Below, piece by piece: positions 50,057-60,401 of a DNA stretch of 64,000 bases; the stretch's first letter is position 1; each line of letters opens with the position of its first letter. The DNA is from Linnemannia hyalina. Its lineage: Eukaryota; Mortierellomycota; Mortierellomycetes; Mortierellales; Mortierellaceae. The position numbers and the translations under genes are program-made. Where the stretch lies: the NCBI GenBank assembly GCA_019671135.1, contig JAHRHY010000004.1:2294001-2358000 (forward strand), given 5' to 3'. Under the pieces are notes generated by a model. The model did not search any database. It saw nothing but the letters and a program-made list of their open reading frames with translations, and was not told the DNA's origin.

Positions 50057-51052
50057 GGCGAATGTGAGCTGGCGTTCTGACCGAGGTGTGAAGTGTTGTT
50101 TCAAGGGTGTGCGCCAGGCGGGTTCTTTGGTTGAAGGAGGGTATGAAAGCAAATAGATGGGCGCGAGGAGTGGGGTGGAATATGTGATGAGGAGGAGGGA
50201 AGAGGGAAGAAGGGCAAAAGGACAAAGAAAAGGTAAGCGAGCCAAAAGGTAAAAAAAAAACTTGCTGTCGGAGTATCGCACTGCATGCAAGGTGCGAAAA
50301 AATGACGTCGAGTTGGAAAAAAAAGTATTCTGTGGCTTAGTTGGGGAAGGAAGCAGCCAAGTAGATCTTTCGCGCCAGGCCCGTGCATGCTCATTTCGAT
50401 CCGCCACGAGCTGCCGGGGAGCGCTGTACGACACACTCAGGAGGGAGCCCGATCTTTGTCGAGGAGAAGACTTCCTTGTACTTTTCACAAACGGTTGCAA
50501 AGGAGGCATGGTTTAGTGGTATGTCTCTTCTTACGGCTTCTTCTTTACTTCGTCGCCGAGAGGGGCTTTATAGGGCAACATTCACGTATTGTACAAACGT
50601 ATACACCAAAAGTATCCGATAGTTCGACCGAGACATGTTGGTTTTTGCGGACTGGATTCGCCTCCAACGTTTTTCTTAATATTGGGTGCTCACCTTTACT
50701 CTCGGCCTTTGCCTCTCTCTCTCTCCAATCCATTTCTCTCAAGTCCATTCTCATACCCTGGTTACTGTTCGCTCCTCAACTCGTTTATCTTTTCTACCCT
50801 TTTTCTACCTTCCTTATCAACAAACCCAAGTCAAACTCAACAACGTCAGAAACGTCCCAACCATCTATCTGCACTCTTCTTCACCTTTATGAACATCTCA
50901 TAGAGCGGATGCCTCTTACGCCGGTCAGGATACACTTGATGGGCCAGTCCAGTCACCATGTCGGGAAGAGACCATCGATAAGGACGAAGACGAACGTCCT
51001 TACCTTGCTGGTAGACTTAATCCTCATTCACTGTAACCATTCAATTATACCC
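50057..51052. other. Divergent leader region between the DUF155 and PH-domain genes
   Basis: Pyrimidine-rich on the minus strand from 50057 to 50260 (leader of the DUF155 gene) and on the plus strand from about 50690 to 50890 (leader of the PH gene). A plus-strand frame runs through the whole region from 50387, but its upstream part is leader-like sequence. An in-frame ATG at 50909 is an alternative start for the PH gene. Confidence 0.5.
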
Positions 51053-52065
51053 ATGCTCACAGCAGCACCCGTATCACCTAAACTAAAAAACGTAGCGGAT
51101 GCTTTCATCAACCACAACAGTAACCGCAGTCCTCGACAACAACAACGATCTCCAACATTTTCCCCGACCCTCCAACCAGTCAGTCCAACCGTCCTTCAGC
51201 CCTTGTCACCCGAACACATGGCAAGTTGTTGTAGTGCTGGACCACAGTCCTATGGATCGTTGAATTCGCCTGATATCTGGAATTCAGGCGGCAACAATGG
51301 TGGTGGCGGTAGGAGTGTGGTGGTGAGTTTATGCGCAGGACCTGTCGAGTCGCTCCTGATGAGATGGCTTCAGCTTTGGAGGAGGAAGGGATCCCATATA
51401 GCATTTTTGGCGGCAACAGCAGCAACAGCGGACTAGACGCCTACAACAAGTCAGGTCCAGCTCTGGGGCTGGGTCCAATGAACACTGGATTATCATTCTC
51501 GTCGTCCACAATATATGGTGGCTCTGGTTTTGGTGGCAGCGGTGGCGGCAATGGGTTCCCGGGAAGAAACGGCAACAACGTCGACTACAACCAGTTCAGG
51601 ATAGGGATCTTTTCCTTTGGAATCAAGGACGATACTCAGACAGAGCCCGTGCTGGTCATCGACAAGCGCCGATGGCGGTGACACCTCCAGTTCACTGCGC
51701 GCTGGCGGGCTACACAGATCATTGTCGTCTCCTCCCTCAACATGGTCATCCTCAGCGACGTAAATATCTCCCTCTCCCCCCACGTCTCTGTTCTAACAAC
51801 AACCGTGTACAAAGCCATTATCTAGAACATTCTTTTTTTTTCTTTGTAGCAAAGGGCGAAGAAGTCGCATTCAGAAACGTTCCTCTACACAATGGCAGAA
51901 CCGTTCACAGAACCCGGATGTGGAGACCACTTCTACCTTCGCGTCACATGTCTCAACAATCAGATCTTGCAACTCGAGTTCCAGAACGCCATTGCGCGCG
52001 ATCAATGGTCGCGTGTCGTTAATGCCTCCTCCTCCTCTTCGTCCTATTCCTCTTCTTTGGAGTGA
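51053..52065 (+). pseudogene. PH-domain protein interrupted by an in-frame TGA
   Basis: Best model: 51053-51308, 51374-51759 and 51850-52065, 286 codons including one internal stop. The first part is Pro/Ser/Gln-rich (VSPKLKNVADAFINHN). The second exon is Gly/Ser/Asn-rich and leads into a pleckstrin-homology-type fold: EPVLVIDKRRWR, then TGA at 51679-51681, then QFTARWRATQIIVVSSLNMV. The third exon gives DHFYLRVTCLNNQILQLEF and ARDQWSRVVNAS, the PH C-terminal helix with its invariant Trp. A Trp codon (TGG) at the TGA would restore a normal strand. So this is either a nonsense mutation, an error in the sequence, or readthrough. PH domains bind phosphoinositides or proteins. 3' sequence to about 52555 still holds protein-like pieces in shifting frames (SSSLLDLKSTLRRGESL; HESSSSSDIDLSSLSAS), as if the gene once continued. 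Confidence 0.6.
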
Positions 52066-52651
52066 CGGAACTTATCGTGTCGACTTGAGAAGTCTAGTGG
52101 ACTTGGTCGTGGTAATGGATGTGATAGGTGCACGAGATGGAGATGAAGATGGAATGAGAGGGGAACCATTGTCGATGACCACGCCCGTGAGCTCTCTTAG
52201 TCTGCATGGGAACCATCCCAGAACCAGGCCGTCCAGGAACCCGTCCACGTGGATCCAACGCCATCAAACCATCTTCGAGTCTGCTAGACCTAAAGTCCAC
52301 GCTCAGGAGGGGGGAGAGTCTTAGTGTAGTAGAGACTCTGATCGCTTCAGAGGTAAGGGTGGGTTCGGAGCTGACGGCGATAAGAGGTATGACAACGATA
52401 ACAGCTGGATGCAACGTTCTGGACTCACGCATGAGTCGTCTTCGTCATCAGATATCGACCTCTCGTCTCTATCTGCTTCAGTGTTGCCGTCCTCATTCTC
52501 TGAGACTGGAGTGGATCTACAAATTGTTAAAGACTGCACAAGGACAAGAACCTAACGACCAGCAGCAATCGAATGTTCCCCGGCAGAATGATATTTAGAT
52601 TAAAACAATCCTCATACACATTCATTACTCGTACATGTTGATATTCGTGTT
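52066..52651. other. Downstream remnant of the PH gene
   Basis: Frames with coding-like composition alternate here (51920-52324, 52206-52350, 52379-52555) but cannot be joined with introns of normal size. The putative junction near 52354 would need an intron of only about 32 bases. Most simply this is a decayed 3' part of the PH gene. Confidence 0.35.
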
Positions 52652-52657
52652 TTTATT
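52652..52657 (-). terminator. Polyadenylation hexamer of the POLD4 gene
   Basis: Reads AATAAA on the minus strand, 88 bases past the stop at 52745. Confidence 0.5.
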
Positions 52658-52744
52658 AGCTGTTTTTCCGACTGAACAAACAAAAGTACGATATTGCTGA
52701 AAAGAATACCTCGATGTGTTTGCAAGGCATATAAACCCCTGATA

Positions 52745-53803
52745 TTAAACGCGTCCTTCAAACAGTGGCGTGTTCAGACTTGAATACTGAAGCAAAGTAT
52801 CCTTGACATGTTGTGGGGGATGGAGTCCCTATTACAACCCGCCAAAAAGACAAAATCAAAATAATAACCATGCGTGATGCATTAGTACACGATTGCAACA
52901 AGAACCTTGCTTTGGAACAAAAGCCGCTTCGTGTCTCGTGTTCATTTTTTTCTCTCTCTGAGAGTCCACTTACGAGGGTGAAGGCACGTTCCCAGCGTTC
53001 CAGACGCGTCATATCTGTGCAGGGGCCATACTTGCTGGTCAAGTCGAACTGGCGGAGCATCTTTTCAGAGTCCGGAAGTTCTGCCTGATGGACTATTACA
53101 AAACGGTGATGAAAGGGCATGTCAGTCTCTCCAAGATGGCCACCAATTGATATTCTTAGGGCATGAGCTGATATCACGAGAAAAAAAAAGAGAAAGGAAA
53201 CAATGGAAAGAGAAGTAAGGAAGGCAACTTACAGCCGCTGTGGATATCTCCGACGTTGGGAGCAACATACGGCTCCTTATTCTTGCCTCCAGCACTGCTG
53301 CTGCGAGTAGGGAGTGTGGGTTTGGAGACTTTTGCGACAGCGGGTCTTGTAATAGGGTCCAGTACTGTTTTCTTTTTCGCTCCTGTTCCAACCTTTCCTC
53401 CTGTTCTTCCTGTGGTGGTGGTGGTGGTGGTGGTGGTGGTGGCCATGACGGTGTCAGAGTCTTCGCCAGACTGCTCGATTTCCTCATTCAAGGAATCATT
53501 CTCATCCACCACTCGGTCTTCCTCATCCTCATCGAGCCGCTGGAAAGGAGGAGGAGGAGAGGTGTGGAGTTGTACGTCCTCGTCTTCATCCGTATCCGCG
53601 TGCTCAATCTCGTCCGACACCTCGTCTTCCTCGTCCTCGTCGCTGTGGTGGTGAACTCTCTTGACGACAGCGGGGGCGGAGACTGCGGTCTTTTTGGCAG
53701 TCACGATACGTTGAGTGGTCGTGGGCTTCTTTCCGCGCGTGAAGAAGTTGTTGGCGGCAGCTGTTGTTGAGGAATCGGCGGGGGATCTTTTGGGTGGTGC
53801 CAT
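52745..53803 (-). CDS. POLD4: DNA polymerase delta small subunit (POLD4/Cdm1, p12)
   Basis: Three exons (53803-53233, 53092-52974, 52828-52745) join in frame to 257 residues. The family signature is confined to the last 67 residues: EKMLRQFDLTSKYGPCTDMT followed by RLERWERAFTL and, across the second junction, GLHPPQHVKDTLLQY. This matches the LRQFDL..YGPC.G.TRL.RW pattern of human p12 and fission yeast Cdm1, which stabilise the polymerase delta holoenzyme. The first 190 residues form a long basic then acidic disordered extension (MAPPKRSPADSST; FTRGKKPTTTQRIV; DEDEEDEVSDEIE), roughly doubling the usual size of 110-160. FTRGKKPTTTQRIVTAK near residue 20 could be a nuclear or PCNA-binding element, but I do not see a full PIP box (Q..[ILM]..[FY][FY]). 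A poly-Thr run is coded by an ACC/CCA repeat. Confidence 0.92.
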
Positions 53804-55076
53804 TGCTGATGCGTTGTTGTTGTTTTGGGAATGAGTGGAGAGAAGAGGGTAGAGAGGAGAGGGTGTCCGTGATTTTTTTGCCTCTGCGGTCCGTCGTTTC
53901 GTTTGACAGGAAAAAATGAGATATCATGTGACACAAGCGGCTATAGGATGATCAAGTTATATCTCCCCTTGGCATTCTGGTGGAGTGAAGGGAAATGAGA
54001 GAAGAGGAAATAAGACAAAGGACGACGCGTCGCGTATTGTCGCGTAGAATTGATAGGTCGGTGTTGGGGTCGAAACGCGTTCGCGAAAATCTCGGTAAAA
54101 CTTGAATGGCCGGGGCTTGTATCTGCACAAGCGGGACAGATACAAATAAATGTGGACGTAAGAAAGTCGAAGGGTTGAAGGTGGGGCGGGGGTGGAGCGT
54201 TTTCCTTGACACACATGAACCTAGACCACGGAACAACAAGGACTGTCGTCCATGAAACTGATCATCAAAGGAGAAGAAACGGGCAGGAAAGAGAGTTTAA
54301 CATCTCTTTCTTGACTTTCCTTTGTATTTTTTTTTTGCATGCCCCTCGATCGATCGACCGATCACTCCATGAAGCTTTCGAACTAAACCAGGGGGGTCAA
54401 AGGGTGGACCATTGAACAAGGGACAAAGGATAGAGGTAAGGAGAGGGGAAGGGGCATCATGCCTTGCGATTCTTTCTTCTTTTGGGGGACACTTTAACCA
54501 TACTGTCGCTTCCTTTTCGTGGTGGAGTAGAAATCTCAGAATAGTGTTCCAAAAAAAAAAGTGTGGAGTTGAGAGGTTTGGACCAATCCATTCACTTCCG
54601 CGGAAAAGATTAAAGCATGCTACTCCTCTGTCTACATCCATCAAGCAAAAGACGAGGAAGGGGGAGTAGCCTGACTCGTCTGAAACGAAACCATAAGGGA
54701 CCCGGCCAGAGCTCATGGAAGGGATGGACGAAAAGTGAATGGTAACAGGGTCAGAAGGTCTAGATGACGCGCTTACAAAAGCAATCAAGCAACAAAAAAA
54801 CCTAAAGGGAAATCTACGTCCGGCGGAAAGATTTCTGTGCTTATGCCACGCACAACGCCTCCCACATGCACCCCCCTCCCTGTTTGCTAGCTGAAAATCA
54901 TTTTTTGAAAGAGCGCAACGACCTCCTTGGTCCAGACACTGTGTCTTTCCGCTTAGGTAAATATAAACCTTGTGACACCACTGCAACCAGGACACCAAAA
55001 AGCTCTCGTTTTGTGTTATGTGATTTCTCGAATTTACTATTCCCAGAATGGGGGTGGGCTTATTACTGTTTTCGTT
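53804..55076. other. Intergenic between POLD4 and the cyclin gene
   Basis: No gene is recognised. A 233-codon minus-strand frame (54297-54998) has normal composition but no domain. The stretch also holds ACGCGT and GACGCG words close to the POLD4 start (54020-54090), which resemble MCB-type (ACGCGT) sites of S-phase genes. Confidence 0.4.
54028..54081. promoter_or_regulatory. Possible MCB-like (ACGCGT) elements upstream of POLD4
   Basis: The region contains GACGCGTCGCG at about 54026 and ACGCGTTCGCG at about 54074, both including the palindrome ACGCGT, the core bound by MBF in yeasts for G1/S genes. They lie 220-280 bases upstream of the POLD4 start. The match to a replication gene is suggestive, not proof; MBF use in this lineage is assumed. 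Confidence 0.45.
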
Positions 55077-55082
55077 TTTATT
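55077..55082 (-). terminator. Polyadenylation hexamer of the cyclin gene
   Basis: AATAAA on the minus strand, about 145 bases past the stop at 55226. Confidence 0.45.
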
Positions 55083-55225
55083 TTTGTGTGCTTTTTCGTT
55101 TTATATGTGTAGGGTATGATGGTTGGATCGATGGAGTGGGATGGGATAGGATGGGATGGGATGGATCACGGGCGCAGGTTACGAGTATGTCTCGTAGGTC
55201 TCGTAGGTAACGGAAAAGACTGTGC

Positions 55226-58200
55226 TCAGGCGTCCTTCTTGCCAACAAGAAGGTTCCAGCAAGTCTCAAGGTCATGGCTCATCGTCGCCAGATCAAAGTT
55301 CAAAAACGTCAAAAACTCGGCCTCCATCCGGTCCAGATCCTCAACCTGCAACACAGACCCCGCGGCGTTCGCCGACGAAGACGAGGACGAGGAGCTTTGT
55401 GTGACTGAATGCATTATGTAGGAGAGGCTTTGGAGTTGTTGTGGTTGGGTTTGGGCGTGAGTGGGCGTTTGTCCTTGGGTGGGTGTGGTTGGGACAGGGG
55501 TGTTGGAGGCCATGGTCGAAGTCTCGCTTACTTGAGGCGATGGCGGGACGGATGACGACATATGAGGGGACGAAGCCTGCTGTTGATGCTGATGCTGCCC
55601 TCCCGACGAAGACGAAATAGGAAGGGTCTGTCCACCGCAGTTTCCCATGTTCCTAGATCCTGCTGACGTAGGTGTGGCGGGGGTCCTTGCGAATGATCCT
55701 AGGTTTAGCAGACGAACCCACGCATGGTTCGAGAAAATCAACTCCGAGTTCAGTCTCGACTCCAATGACGTTTGTTCCTCGTCCTCCTCCTCTGGCACGA
55801 CTGGTGGATCGTAATACAGACTGTTCTCTGATTCTGATTCCTGAGAATGAAGAGGTGGCGAAAGAGCGACACTACAACGGTATTTTGCTGCAATGATGAA
55901 TGCAATCAAGAAGAGACGATGAGAACATCCTTGCTCGCCCTTGGCCTCTGGGTTTTTCTGTTTGTAAAAAAAAACATAGCAAAGTAAAGTTAGTTTTATG
56001 AACGAGGAAAGCAAATTGAGTTAAGTTTTCGTTCTGGCTCTCTTCACAGCCCACTATCTTCTCGCCAGTTCATCCAAAAGCAAAAAAATAATAATACTTA
56101 CAGCCTTTAGCCGATCGACATAGATGAGGGCGAGGGTCAAGGTCAAGTTGGGGAAAGGCACTTTGGGAAGCTGTGGGAGGTTCCTGGAGGTGTTGATTGG
56201 TTGTGGGAAGTGGCGCAATGCTCCCGATGATGACTTTGCGCCGTTCGAAGGGGACTCGGACCTGTGGTGCACTGCAGGGTATGAGGGATCATGTTGTTCA
56301 TGTTGATGTTGGTGTTGCTGTGGGTAGCGGTGTTGGTGCGACTGTTGTTGTTGCGGATGAAAATGTTGCGGCGCTGAATGGTGGTCATAGTGGTCGTTGT
56401 TTCCTTCCCGATAGCCTTGGTCATCTGGCCCTTGGAAGGAGGATTCAGGGCGGGTCATGTGCTGTTGTTGGCTGTCGGTGGGGTAGTCAGAGTACTGCCA
56501 GTCCTGGTGACGAGTATGGCGCTGTCCTGCATGGTCGTGGTAATCTGGCGAGTAGCGATGACGATGCCGCCGGTTGGACAGGGCTTTGAGCGGCCGCGAG
56601 TCTACAAAAGGTACGTGAGCAACGAGCGATAGATGGATGCATACATGAGTACATTTGACTGGGAAATTGGCCAAATAAATATTTCATCTGATAATTGCGA
56701 TCAGATATAGATTCCATTCATTCAGGTATAAACCACTTACTGGATGTGTGAAGTTCTTGCGCATTGTTATTGTTTGTCGGTTTTGGTGTGGTCTCTTGCT
56801 TTTGTGGCTGGTTATTGGCATTGGCTTGAGGAGGCTGTGCATTTGTATTTCCGGCTGTGAGGGAGAGGATGTGGCGTATGTAGTTGGCGAGTGACAATAA
56901 CTGTGCGGAGTGGTTGGGATTGTTCCGCGATGACGTTGTTGGTGAAGCAGTACTGGCCGACTCCTCGGACGAACTTGTTGGTGCAACAGAGGCTGCTGCT
57001 TCCCAGCGGGAAACTGTAAGATGTGTGCAGAAGGCTATAGATAGATGGATGGACAATGGTCGATGGGGTGGGATGGCATGGTTAGTACATGTCAAAGTAT
57101 ACGACTGTTTTTATGTGTGTGTGTGTGTGTGTGTGTGTATGTATATGTGAGGGCTACACATGGTCCAAAAAAAATATTTTGTTTTGAAAAAAAAGGGCCA
57201 GAACGAGGCATTGGAGGCAGGGGACGGACAGTGGGAGGTGCAGGAAGGAAAAATTGTAGTATTCTCTTGGAGGAGAAGGTTGGGATGCAGGGAGGGATGG
57301 GAGAAGGGAAAAAATCATAGGGCTGAGGATTTAGCCTCCAAAGGGAACAGGGAAAAAGAAGGAAGAAGGAAAAAAAAGTGAGCATGGCACTTGGATCCAT
57401 GGAACAAGTGTGCATTCCCAGTAACATTTTTAGTGAGGACACAACAAACATCATACAATCGCCAACTTTAACAGAATAGAGTACACTAAAACACACACAC
57501 ACACACACACGACGACGACACGACGGAAAATGCCATGGGCATGTCCAAATGACATAAACACAAAATCCATGGACCCATTCCGTCATCGTTCCAGGGGTCG
57601 GCAATGTTCAAGGTTCAAACAAACAAAAAAAATTATCATCAATAACGTAGCTATGCCCCTTGTCGCTTACCTATTGTTCGATATTCAACCTTGCCACTGT
57701 CTAGACGCTGCAGACGGTCAAAACCCGACTTCATTGCTGATGTCTGTCCAGAGTACGCCCTTTGGCTCACCTCTGTACATTTGACACCGTAGAGCATTGG
57801 CGTTGGGATGGCCACTTGCATAGGCAAAGGCGTAGGTGTCGATGGTGAGGGTGAGTGATAATCGCTTGGAGGCTGTGAGGAGTATGATGACGAAGAATCT
57901 GGCCGATAGCCGTGATCCGTGTAAGACTGCATGCCTAGCTGTCGTGAGGGTTGGACTGCTAGCGCGGCCTTGATGCGATCGACTAGGGTTGGAAGTCGGT
58001 TGCCTCTGGGAATGTGATATGGAGATGACCTGTACTCTGAGGGGTGTGGTGCCCGACTCATAGGGCCGCCGTTTTGGACCTGAAATTCTTGGTTAGCGAA
58101 AGGAGTCCCACGCTGTGAGGGAACGATTGGGTGGTGTGGGTGGTGGTATGGTTGGCTATTGTATCTAGCGGCCTGGCGGGATTGTGATTGTGGGATGGAT

Positions 58201-58478
58201 TTGGTAACTCGAGAGGATCCCATAACGCCATGAAGAATATGATTGCCGTTGTGGTTGTTGTGGTTATACCGGGATGGTACTGGCTGGTTGGCTCTGAAGG
58301 AGTTTGAACTGGCGGCTGTGTTGTGCGCCCATGATGACGAGGAGAGGTCGGAGGAGGAGGGTGGAGGTGGTGATAATGAGGGCTGTCGATCCATTGCTCT
58401 GTAAGAGACCTCGTACTCTGACCTGCAGGAGGATGGGGTGGAAGAATGGGTGTTACAGACGTGTTGTTGAACCTTCAT
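55226..58478 (-). CDS. Pho80/Pcl-type cyclin (Pho85-like kinase partner)
   Basis: Four exons (58478-57671, 57013-56741, 56601-56102, 55957-55226) join in frame to 770 residues. Cyclin-box pieces appear in order: AQLLSLANYIRHILSL (near residue 307), LTLALIYVDRLKA joined by splicing to KNPEAKGEQGCSHRLFLIAFI with IAAKYRC (near 515-555), SNHAWVRLLNLGS (near 605), and RMEAEFLTFLNFDL near the end. The GCSHRLFLIAF and WN/HAW motifs are those of the PF08613 cyclins (Pho80, Pcl, Clg1). Between helix 1 and helix 2 lies a His/Gln/Ser-rich insert of about 170 residues, and another disordered insert sits before the last helix. These cyclins direct Pho85-type kinases in phosphate, glycogen and polarity control. 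The first 270 residues are Ser/Pro/Tyr-rich. The start may alternatively be the Met of MDRQPSLSPP at 58394. Confidence 0.88.
57112..57140. repeat. TG dinucleotide repeat in the first cyclin intron
   Basis: About 13 TG units. The same intron carries a matching AC run at about 57490-57510, so its transcript could form a long hairpin between the two. Confidence 0.75.
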
Positions 58479-60350
58479 TTTGTGTATGTGTCAGGATGTG
58501 GATGGAGTGGGCTGTTCGAAATTTGTCTGTGTTGTGTTGCGTTTGTTTGGCTTGGAAGAATAGGGTGGGGTTGAGGGAGAGACAGGATGGTGTGATGCCG
58601 AGGGAGATTGGTGCGTATGAATGTATATGTGCGTATGGTAGGAGAAGGTATAGTAGGATAGAGCTGCGCTAGAGATATGTCAAGCAGTGGAAGGAGAGAG
58701 TGGAGAGGGAGGGTCGGGCTAGGGGATGGGATGGGATGATAGGTATGTTGATCAGGGTATGTGTTGTCGATGAGCAATTGATGGCGAAGTACACAAAATG
58801 AGGTGTTCTGTGTATGAAGAGGAAGAGTATTCGTCGACTTGAGTATGTGTGGGTGTGAGTGTTGATGGTACAAAAGACAAACAATGGAGATAAAAAAAAA
58901 GTGGGAGGATGGTGGGAAGGGCTGGGGTATTTATCGTTTTACCTCTCGTTACTTAGGCGATTGTAATGGGCCATGAGCAGAGCCGAGGGTAAAATAAAGG
59001 AGGGAAGATGTGTGTTATGTAGGAGGAGACAAAGAGAGAAGAGAAAAAGAGAGAAAAAAAAAGTGGAGCGGAGGAAACCAAGGGTTGAGAAGATAAAGAG
59101 AGCAAAGTGAGAAGAAGAGAGAAAAAGCCGATCGAGCTTTGGACTGAATTGATTTTTGAGTATTATGAGCAGGAAGGGAAATAAAGCGCGCGTGGAAGAG
59201 TTGAAGTGAAAGTGTTGAAGGGTGTCGATGGATGGATAATTGGAAAAGGAAAAGGAGAGAGGAAAGTGTGTGTGTGAAGGAAAAGAGGGAGTGTCGGTGG
59301 TGGTGGTTGTGGTGGTTGTGGGATGAAGTTGGGTTGAGGAATACCGCGCGAGGATGTATGCAGTGATCGGGACTGGGAAGGAAAGAAGGAAGGAGTAAAG
59401 GGATGCAAAGGGGGAACGTGAGAGTGATAGAGAGAGAAGGGGAAGAAGGAGAAGCAGAGTAGAGGGAAAGGAAAGAAGGAAAGAAATAAGGAAAGAAGAA
59501 AAGACACAGAGAGAGAAATGATGAGGTATAAAAAACGAGAGAATGACGGGTGGCCAATGGTTCAATGGTTATTGTTTTATTTGGGGAGAGGAGAGGAGTA
59601 AAGAATAGAATACGAAAATGAAGAAAAAAAATGCAATCGAGTCCAGTCCTTGAACCCATTTGTTAACAACTAGCCAGCCGTCAGTCAGACTCTGTAGCTC
59701 AAGATGTCCAGTGTCATGGCTGGCTTACACCTACAAGCGGCTTCAGGGACGAAGAGTTCCAGATCCGGTTGAGTTTCAGCTGCTCAGGGACAATTTGTTT
59801 AGCGAAGAGTGGAAGCAAAAGCAAAAGCAAGGGTGCAAATGGTTGAGAAAGGAAGGGTGGCACCATCCATGGTCGACGCCTCGATTGCTTATGTGTGTAT
59901 GTGCAGGTTATTGTCTGTGCCATCACCCCATCTGCTCATTTTGGCAATCGTGTCCAATGCCATTGTTATGTTCTCAGTGTGCTCTCGAGACGGTTGCCAG
60001 GGGACCCCTATCAATCTTGGTGTTTATTGACTCTTATTCTCATTCTCGCTCTCTCTTCCAACAGTCGAACCCTAAAAAGAAGCAGTGGTCGATTGTTTGT
60101 AAACAGCAGCAAACCCCTACCCCGATGGTTTGCATCGTACAGTACCAAAAAGTGTGGAAAAGAAAAAAGAAAGAAAGAAAAAAATTAAAGAGCAGCAGGG
60201 CACAAAAGTAATTCACTCCGCGGAGGAGTTGTCTGATCGATCGCCTCCCCCTCCCCTTTTTCGCTCTAAAAAAAGTATGCCAAAAAATGTAATCCTCATG
60301 TGTGGCTGTTAGTCTGTCAGTGTCAATGCTGATGATGACAGACAGGCGGA

Positions 60351-60401
<51 letters not shown>

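Noticed and set aside
50512..50640. tRNA-like start (TGGTTTAGTGG A-box match) near 50513
   Set aside because: A weak B-box (GTTCGACC) lies about 110 bases on, but no acceptor or T stem can be paired, so no cloverleaf forms.
51309..51338. 30-base intron candidate in the PH gene
   Set aside because: Too short for this genome; the 65-base alternative ending at CTTCAG (51373) keeps phase and has a branch-like CTGAT.
53407..53445. GGTGGT repeat in the POLD4 region taken as a Val/Gly-rich plus-strand gene
   Set aside because: It codes the poly-Thr run of POLD4 on the minus strand; the plus-strand frame is a shadow.
59015..59659. 214-codon minus-strand frame upstream of the cyclin gene
   Set aside because: Phe/Leu/Ser low complexity from CT-rich leader; several overlapping frames of similar length show it is a composition effect.
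59660..60211. 183-codon plus-strand frame
   Set aside because: No recognisable motif, ends in a Lys-rich A-tract, and no leader or splice signals around it.
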